Of a DNA stretch of 20,799 nucleotides, positions 15,559 to 20,799 are shown piece by piece. The DNA is taken from positions 1 through 20,799 of the forward strand of contig JAFSBS010000378.1 in the NCBI GenBank assembly GCA_017437165.1. The letters run 5' to 3'. Both the position numbers and the translations under genes were made by a program. The notes beneath the pieces were generated by a model that saw only the letters and a program-made list of their open reading frames with translations, was not told the DNA's origin and made no database searches. Source of the DNA: Clostridia bacterium. GTDB lineage: Bacteria; Bacillota; Clostridia; Oscillospirales; Acutalibacteraceae. The number at the start of each line of letters is the position of its first letter. Position 1 is the stretch's first letter.

Positions 15559-16650
15559 TCAACTTAAACTATCTATAATTTCTCTAAATTCTTTTGTATC
15601 ACGAATATTATCAAATTCGTCATGGATTAGCCATTTGTCACGAAGAATTTCAGTAAGCGGACGAGTGTCAGAGGTTTCAAAGTCAGTTCTTTTTTCTGTA
15701 ATCTCGCCAACTAAAACAGCTTTGTATTTCTGCTCATCAGGGAATTCATCAAAAGCTTTTGCTTCATCAACTGCAAGATGAAGATGTTTATACATATTAT
15801 CATAATCACTCATAAGAGCATATCTTTTGGCAATATCAAAATCAAGCCACACAGCACCCCAATTGTTTTTAGGACGATTGCCGTCAAGAATAAGTTTTTC
15901 TAATTCAAAAATTTTATTTATTGCAATAAATTCAGTTTCAACATCAACAATATCTGCATCTGCTAAAAGCCATATAAATGACCTTAATGATTCATAGGCT
16001 TCCATAATTGCCTTTTGTAGAAATGGTAGTTTTTCTTCTTTTTCTAACGCCCACCATATTTGATTCTCCTTACAAAGCTCCATTGGTGGAAAGGTTTCAT
16101 AAATCCTTTTACCAAGTTCCTTTCTGCCTTGCAGAATATGATGAAATGCAAGGCGTGATGCCGCCTCAAGGCGAATATTTTGTTCGGGACAATACTTCAT
16201 TATTCTTTCGCCAAGAGCAGTAATTTCATCATCGTACTTTTCCATATTCTCTTTCCATTCAGGTATATTTCCATCATCGTCGCCAGAAACAAAAAGAGCA
16301 TACATAAGTTTATCTAAAAGTGCGTAGTTATACGGAAACTCTGCTACACCTTTACGGGCAATAGTAATACATTCATCTATGTTGCCTTTACTTATTGCAA
16401 TTTGAAAGTCATCAAGATATTTACTCACTGCTTCTTTTTCTTTGGTTTCATCAATTCCCATAAGTCTGTCAGTAGATATGCCAAAAAATTCTGCTATAGT
16501 CGGAATTAACTCAATATCAGGGTAACAAGAATCGTTTTCCCAACGAGAAACCGACTGACAAGAAACACCAAGAACCTCTGCAAATTCTTCCTGAGTAATT
16601 TCTCGCTCTTTTCTTAATCTTTTTATTGTATCGCCAATATTTAATTTCAT
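15559..16650 (-). CDS. XRE-family regulator with helical C-terminal domain
   Basis: A 363-residue protein. Residues 5-65 form a lambda-repressor-type HTH (GDTIKRLRKEREITQEEFAE, recognition helix CQSVSRWEND, then a tail with IAEFFGISTDRL). The remaining 300 residues are helical and resemble TPR-type repeats, as in other clostridial XRE regulators that sense peptides or cell state. No metal or enzyme motif is seen. GAGGT lies a few bases before the ATG. The gene is divergent from the toxin-antitoxin module, with 216 bases between them. That spacer holds an ATTACAAT-type half site (16722-16729) like the toxin operators, so cross-control is possible but unproven. Effector and targets are unknown. 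Confidence 0.85.
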   Translation of the reverse strand: MKLNIGDTIKRLRKEREITQEEFAEVLGVSCQSVSRWENDSCYPDIELIPTIAEFFGISTDRLMGIDETKEKEAVSKYLDDFQIAISKGNIDECITIARKGVAEFPYNYALLDKLMYALFVSGDDDGNIPEWKENMEKYDDEITALGERIMKYCPEQNIRLEAASRLAFHHILQGRKELGKRIYETFPPMELCKENQIWWALEKEEKLPFLQKAIMEAYESLRSFIWLLADADIVDVETEFIAINKIFELEKLILDGNRPKNNWGAVWLDFDIAKRYALMSDYDNMYKHLHLAVDEAKAFDEFPDEQKYKAVLVGEITEKRTDFETSDTRPLTEILRDKWLIHDEFDNIRDTKEFREIIDSLS

Positions 16651-16800
16651 AATAAAACCTCATTTATAAATATTGAAATCAGCACTGCTTTCTGATTACA
16701 TTGTGCCATATCTCAAGAAGAATTACAATATCACGAAACGAGAGTTTTTTTCACAGCATTGGTGAATAGCATTACTTTATCACATAATTGTAACTACATC

Positions 16801-16829
16801 TTGACACACTATCATTGTAATGATATAAT
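16801..16829 (+). promoter_or_regulatory. Consensus promoter of the toxin-antitoxin module
   Basis: A perfect TTGACA (16801-16806), a 17-base spacer, and a perfect TATAAT (16824-16829). This is the strongest promoter in the window, which fits a tightly repressed toxin-antitoxin operon. Confidence 0.9.
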
Positions 16830-16852
16830 CTCTTTGTAGCATTACAATGATA
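16810..16852. promoter_or_regulatory. Paired 13-bp operators of the toxin-antitoxin promoter
   Basis: TATCATTGTAATG (16810-16822) fills the promoter spacer, and its perfect reverse complement CATTACAATGATA (16840-16852) lies just after the start of transcription, two bases before the ribosome binding site. Binding of a repressor to both would block the promoter. The HTH antitoxin of this operon is the natural candidate. Confidence 0.8.
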
Positions 16853-16866
16853 CAGGAGATGTTTTT

Positions 16867-17565
16867 ATGAACAAAATAGAACTATTTCATGGTTCAGACC
16901 ATATAATAGAAATTCCAGATATAACTAAAGGGAATCCTAAAAATGACTACGGGAAAGGGTTTTATTGCACTCGTATTCCTGAAATGTCAAAAGAATGGGC
17001 TTGTAAGCAAAATAGTAATGGTTTCAGTAATAAATATGAATTAGACCTTACTGATTTGCGAATACTTGATTTAACAGATGATCGTCACACCGTTCTCAAC
17101 TGGATTGCAATTTTACTTGAACACAGAACGCTTTCTCTGGACTCTGAAATTGCAATTGATGCAAAAGATTATATAGTAGAACATTTTTCTATAGATACTT
17201 CTCAATATGATGTCATTGTAGGGTACCGTGCAGATGATTCATATTTCAGATATGCAGAAAGCTTTGTAGAAAACAGTTTATCTTTACGGAGTTTAAATAA
17301 GGCTTTGCACCTTGGCAAACTTGGTGAACAAACAGTTCTTGTTTCAGAGAAAGCATATAGCCAAATCCATTTTATAGATGCTGAGCCTGTAGATAAAACC
17401 ATCTATTATCCAAAATTTATTTCTCGCGATACCAAAGCTCGTGAAGCATATAAAGCTGACATTAAAAAGACTAAATCTTATCGTAACGATATATTCGTAA
17501 TGGACATACTCAGAGAGGAGATAAAAAACAATGACCCACGCATACAGCAAATCATATCTGAGTAA
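16867..17565 (+). CDS. DUF3990-like toxin with ADP-ribosyltransferase-type fold
   Basis: A 232-residue protein of the DUF3990 type, which resembles the ADP-ribosyltransferase fold. Visible family motifs: LFHGSD (6-11), the basic/glycine segment YGKGFYCT (28-35), and the late LGEQTVLVSEKAYSQI (152-167), where the catalytic Gln/Glu would lie. About 50 charged residues follow the core. The ATG follows AGGAG at eight bases. The second gene overlaps its end by 35 bases and encodes an HTH protein, which gives the gene order toxin-antitoxin. It is cytoplasmic. Known DUF3990 proteins are found mainly in clostridia beside HTH or DUF3791 partners; NAD-dependent modification of a cellular target is expected but not shown. 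Confidence 0.82.
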   Translation: MNKIELFHGSDHIIEIPDITKGNPKNDYGKGFYCTRIPEMSKEWACKQNSNGFSNKYELDLTDLRILDLTDDRHTVLNWIAILLEHRTLSLDSEIAIDAKDYIVEHFSIDTSQYDVIVGYRADDSYFRYAESFVENSLSLRSLNKALHLGKLGEQTVLVSEKAYSQIHFIDAEPVDKTIYYPKFISRDTKAREAYKADIKKTKSYRNDIFVMDILREEIKNNDPRIQQIISE

Positions 17566-18178
17566 CGCTAAAATCAGACTTGCTCAATTTTTTGATTATG
17601 CTATAAACGATTGTGGATTTAAAAGTGACTGGATAACAAACCTGTTTATTATATCGGGATACGCTGAACAGTTTGAACGCGGTAATCCTTCGGTGCTTTC
17701 AGGGTTATCAGGTATTGAACTGGCATATGAAGTTATAAATAAAATTTACCCCGAAAAGAAATTACCTGAGCCAAATTTCGCTAAAGACAAATCACCTGAA
17801 TACTGGGCAGGTTGGGCATTGGCAGAATACCAATGGTACACAGGAAAAAGATTTAAGGATATTTTTGAATACGCTCCATTATCTAAAATTATATCTATGT
17901 ATTCGATTTATCACGAAATGGATATTTCACAATTTATAGAAGCTATCAACAAATTTTATAGTGAATCAAATGCTGATACTAAACTGAAACGCATAAGAGA
18001 AAGTCGTGGACTTTCGCAATCTGAACTGGCACTTCATTCTGGCGTGAACTTACGATCTATTCAGATGTATGAACAAAAGGCAAATGATATCGATAAAGCT
18101 CAAGCACAGACATTATATAAATTATCGAGGATTTTAGGTTGCGATATAGAAGACTTGCTTGAGAATCCTATGGATTAA
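17531..18178 (+). CDS. HTH antitoxin of the DUF3990 module
   Basis: A 215-residue protein with an N-terminal helical domain (about 10-140) and a C-terminal lambda-repressor-type HTH (about 152-210: LKRIRESRGLSQSELA, then VNLRSIQMYEQK). The N-terminal part has signatures seen in clostridial DUF3990 partners: ISGYAEQFERGNPS, GLSGIELAYEV and SPEYWAGWALAEYQWYTG. It probably binds and neutralises the toxin, while the HTH binds the paired operators. The start overlaps the toxin gene by 35 bases, with GAGGAG ten bases before the ATG. This order (toxin first) is less common than antitoxin first. The antitoxin role is inferred from position and domains. Confidence 0.8.
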   Translation: MTHAYSKSYLSNAKIRLAQFFDYAINDCGFKSDWITNLFIISGYAEQFERGNPSVLSGLSGIELAYEVINKIYPEKKLPEPNFAKDKSPEYWAGWALAEYQWYTGKRFKDIFEYAPLSKIISMYSIYHEMDISQFIEAINKFYSESNADTKLKRIRESRGLSQSELALHSGVNLRSIQMYEQKANDIDKAQAQTLYKLSRILGCDIEDLLENPMD

Positions 18179-18216
18179 AAAGGTGATAGGGAATTTATCC
18201 CTACCACCTTTTATTT
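18178..18216. terminator. Terminator between the toxin module and GH92 gene
   Basis: AAAAGGTG (18178-18185) with CACCTTTT (18205-18212), extended inward by TAGGGA with TCCCTA after one A-C mismatch. Ts follow on both strands, so it can serve both convergent genes. Confidence 0.85.
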
Positions 18217-18245
18217 TGGCAATTCATCGCGTTCATAAAGTCTGT

Positions 18246-20483
18246 TTATTTTTCAACTTTTTCAAAATAATCTGTTACAGGCTCTTTTGAAAGTTCAAAT
18301 TTCAATGTACCACCTGATGTTATTTCAAAATATGACAAATACGGTCTTTTTATCAAATTTCCGTTAAACTCCATTTTGCTGATATATGGATATTCAAGTG
18401 GGTCTTTGTCACATTCAACTGTGAATGTGTCTCCATTTTCGCAAGTGTGATATTTTTTATTTAATTTAACAGTAGCCTTTTTAAATAAAGGAGTGTTAAT
18501 AAAATAATCCTGTTGTCCCGGGCATACCTGTGCGAAGCCTAAACCTGACAGAACATACCACGCAGAAAGCTGACCAACATCTTCGTTACCACAAAAGCCG
18601 TAAGCACCAGTTCTGTAGGATTCTTTTTGCACCCTTCTTGTCCAGTACTGTGTACGGTGTGCAAGTCCGAAAACATTGAAATAATGGGTAATATTATGGC
18701 AAGGCTCATTTGAGTGGTTGTAGTCATCATTCCATAATCTGCCAAAATCTGCTTTTTCAAAAAATCTTTCTAACAGTATGAGCGCTCTTTCGTTACCGAA
18801 CAATTCAAAAAGTCCTTTTACATCATAAGGCACAAACCAGGATTGTTGGAAAATATTACTTTCGACACATCCGTCATCATCGTACTCATTTTCTTCAAAA
18901 ACAAATTCGCCATTCGCTTTTCGTGGTGCTAAAAAGCCGAGATCCTTATTATAATTATCTTTATAGCTTTTCGCACGATTTAAAAAGTACTCTGCGTTTT
19001 CTTCATCACCTTTTTCTTTACTGAAAAGGTACATTGTGTAATCTGCAAGTAAATATTCCAAAGTGTCACTTAATTCATCAGGAACGAAGGCTTCTTTTAA
19101 GTATTGTTCACACTCAGGTCTTATTGTGTGGAATTTTTTATTAAACAATTCCTTTTCCCCTTTTGTTGAAGCAACAATTATATCGTAAGCCTTCTGTACA
19201 TCATAATTTCTGATATTTTTAAGATATGCGTCAGCTACAACTATAGCTCCGGGGTCGCCAACCATACAACCGGCATTTATTCCTAAAAGTTCCCAACGAG
19301 GGAAAGATGAATTGTTCACTTCTGCAATTTTCAAAAGAGAATTAACTTCGTCGTTTACAATATCAGGACGAATAATTCCTAAAAGCGGAAATTCACTTCT
19401 GTAAACATCCCAACCGCTGAAAACTGTGCGGTAAATATAACTGTCATCTTTTATAATTTCACCATTCAAAGAAAATCTGCCATCAACATCTGCAGAAACT
19501 CTTGGGTCTAAAAGCACATGATAAAGACAGGTGTAAAAAAGTTTTAAATCTGTTTCATTACTGCCTTCAACATCTACAATACTAAATGCCTCTTCCCATA
19601 AATCGCAGGCTTTTTTTCTTTGAAGTTCAAAATCAAAGTCGGTCATTTCCGCCTTAAGATTTTTTCTTGCACCTTCAAGACTTGTATAAGAAATACCACA
19701 TTTTAAAATTATTGGTTCTGCAACAGAATCGCCATAATCAAGAATCAAGCCAACATCTTCGTGACTGAATTCTTGTAAATTTTCACTTTGCATTTCTTCA
19801 TTTGAAAAGAATTGCATCTTTAAAGGTTTTCGTGACAATTCGCAGGTAAAATAAAAATCGTAAAAGATTTTACCGTGACCGTGACCGAAGCCACCGCCTT
19901 TTGGGGTGCATATAATTTTACCCTCAATGGTATTTTCATTAACTATTTTTATTTCCTCAAAATCTGCTTTACCACCTATTCTGCGAGAAAAATTCATTAT
20001 AATTCTTGCGTTTTCGTTTTGAGGATATGTAAACCTTAACATACCGGTGTGAACATTTGCAGTTGCTTCTGCTAAAATATTATAACGGTCTAATTTTACT
20101 GCATAGTAACCGGCTTCTGTTACTTCGCTATCGTGAGAAAACTCCGACTTCCAGCCTTTTGTACCTTTTTTAAACTCTACGTGTTCATTACTGCCACTTC
20201 TTAAGTCAGTTTCACCAATAACAGGCATAATCTGAAGATTTCCTAAATCACCATACCAACCAATACCACTCATATGGTTGAAACTGAAACCTTCTATTGT
20301 ATTGTGGCAATAGTTATAACCGTTACCATTATCACCGCCTGTAACAGTATCGGGAGAGAGTTGAACCATACCACCGGGAACTGATACACCGGGGTAGGTT
20401 TTACCACCACCGTGACATTCCTCAATGCTGTCTTCTTCTGCAACGGTACCGATTGAAGTATCTACATATTTTGCCTTGCTCAT
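18246..20483 (-). CDS. GH92 family alpha-mannosidase, no signal peptide
   Basis: A 745-residue glycoside hydrolase of family 92, calcium-dependent exo-acting alpha-mannosidases. N-terminal beta domain signatures: YVDTSIGT (6-13), KTYPGVSVPGGMVQLSPDT (28-46), GFSFNHMSG (65-73). The alpha/alpha-barrel follows, with SGWDVYRSEFPLL (356-368), VESNIFQQSWFVPYDV (540-555) where Glu541 is the likely general acid, and the calcium/base region GNEDVGQLSAWYVLS (632-646). The C-terminal CPGQQDYFINTPLF fits the family. The ATG follows AGGTGG. There is no signal peptide, so the enzyme should act on imported mannosides inside the cell, unlike the many exported Bacteroidetes members. It lies 30 nt after an aldo/keto reductase gene, so the two are probably co-transcribed. 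The bond preference cannot be read. Confidence 0.9.
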   Translation of the reverse strand: MSKAKYVDTSIGTVAEEDSIEECHGGGKTYPGVSVPGGMVQLSPDTVTGGDNGNGYNYCHNTIEGFSFNHMSGIGWYGDLGNLQIMPVIGETDLRSGSNEHVEFKKGTKGWKSEFSHDSEVTEAGYYAVKLDRYNILAEATANVHTGMLRFTYPQNENARIIMNFSRRIGGKADFEEIKIVNENTIEGKIICTPKGGGFGHGHGKIFYDFYFTCELSRKPLKMQFFSNEEMQSENLQEFSHEDVGLILDYGDSVAEPIILKCGISYTSLEGARKNLKAEMTDFDFELQRKKACDLWEEAFSIVDVEGSNETDLKLFYTCLYHVLLDPRVSADVDGRFSLNGEIIKDDSYIYRTVFSGWDVYRSEFPLLGIIRPDIVNDEVNSLLKIAEVNNSSFPRWELLGINAGCMVGDPGAIVVADAYLKNIRNYDVQKAYDIIVASTKGEKELFNKKFHTIRPECEQYLKEAFVPDELSDTLEYLLADYTMYLFSKEKGDEENAEYFLNRAKSYKDNYNKDLGFLAPRKANGEFVFEENEYDDDGCVESNIFQQSWFVPYDVKGLFELFGNERALILLERFFEKADFGRLWNDDYNHSNEPCHNITHYFNVFGLAHRTQYWTRRVQKESYRTGAYGFCGNEDVGQLSAWYVLSGLGFAQVCPGQQDYFINTPLFKKATVKLNKKYHTCENGDTFTVECDKDPLEYPYISKMEFNGNLIKRPYLSYFEITSGGTLKFELSKEPVTDYFEKVEK

Positions 20484-20513
20484 AAAACCACCTGAATTTC
20501 TAATAATAACTTT

Positions 20514-20799
20514 TTATTTTTTATTACTAAATTTTTTAATTACTCCACTTGCAGTTTTATACATTGGAGTTTCTAATGTATCAACCGCATTTTTAAGTTC
20601 TTTTCTTATTTCAATCGCTTGTGGGCAGTGTGTTTCACATTTACCGCAATTTATACAAGCAGAAGCAGGGTTACTACCACTAAAAGCCGTTGCCCTTAAA
20701 TATTCTTTAAACCCTAAGAATTTATTACCTGTAAAGTGTGTATTATATGCAGAAAATGTACCACTTATATTTATATTCTGCGGACAAGGCATACAGTAA
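20514..20799 (-). CDS. Ferredoxin-like aldo/keto reductase, C-terminal end only
   Basis: Only the last 95 or so residues are inside the window; the frame is open to the edge, where it reads YCMPCPQNINI. The pattern C-x2-C-P, then ACINCGKCETHCPQAIEIR, is the [4Fe-4S]-binding C-terminal part typical of clostridial aldo/keto reductases that have a ferredoxin-type cluster domain. The catalytic barrel would lie beyond the window. An internal ATG at 20792 is not the real start, since the conserved Tyr-Cys lie upstream. It is transcribed ahead of the GH92 gene with 30 bases between, so the pair is one operon. Confidence 0.85.
   Translation of the reverse strand, partial: YCMPCPQNINISGTFSAYNTHFTGNKFLGFKEYLRATAFSGSNPASACINCGKCETHCPQAIEIRKELKNAVDTLETPMYKTASGVIKKFSNKK

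Overview
The window is AT-rich, tightly packed bacterial DNA. It has short Shine-Dalgarno-spaced operons, strong AGGAG-type ribosome binding sites, and TTGACA/TATAAT-type promoters. The gene content (a RecD2-type helicase next to ComF, a GPH-family transporter, cytoplasmic sugar hydrolases, BspA-like LRR proteins without signal peptides, and a DUF3990-type toxin with its HTH partner) points to Bacillota, class Clostridia, probably an uncultured gut-type lineage. I see no rRNA, tRNA, insertion sequence, prophage or CRISPR array.

Layout. (1) 7-2066, plus strand: an N-terminally incomplete RecD2-like helicase overlaps a comF-type phosphoribosyltransferase by one base. A two-way terminator follows. 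(2) 2166-8696, minus strand: a compact four-gene operon, transcribed as DUF2201/VWA protein, LRR protein, MoxR-type AAA+ ATPase, then a second larger LRR protein, with gaps of 6, 17 and about 19 nt. This is the most interesting part of the window. A MoxR ATPase and a VWA partner are interleaved with two paralogous LRR proteins that share a helical domain. The peptidase-like HExxH site of the VWA protein has lost its glutamate. (3) 8819-9985, minus: a MalY/PatB-type PLP enzyme, divergent from an SGNH hydrolase-CapA gene pair (10098-11887, plus). That pair ends in a long terminator stem that contains stop codons of the genes on both sides. (4) 11925-14384, minus: a cyclic-phosphate-type receiver domain protein, a GPH-type MFS transporter and a basic coiled-coil protein of unknown function, read from a near-consensus promoter. 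Back to back with it is the promoter of a small XRE-type regulator (14509-15015). (5) 15181-15549, plus: a 75-residue two-helix membrane protein whose stop codon runs into a candidate structured RNA with a possible pseudoknot, closed by a 16-bp terminator hairpin. (6) 15559-16650, minus: an XRE regulator with a long helical C-terminal half. (7) 16867-18178, plus: a two-gene toxin-antitoxin module (DUF3990-like ADP-ribosyltransferase-fold toxin, HTH antitoxin). Its consensus promoter carries two perfect inverted copies of a 13-bp operator. (8) 18246-20799, minus: a cytoplasmic GH92-type alpha-mannosidase, preceded by the 3' end of a ferredoxin-like aldo/keto reductase gene that runs off the window.

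How the parts may work together. The VWA/MoxR/LRR operon looks like one ATP-driven remodelling machine, with the LRR proteins as likely recognition or scaffold parts; this is inference. The toxin-antitoxin cassette and the paired regulators are accessory content. The remaining genes are ordinary metabolic or DNA-handling functions. All family names come from motifs read by eye; no database search was possible.
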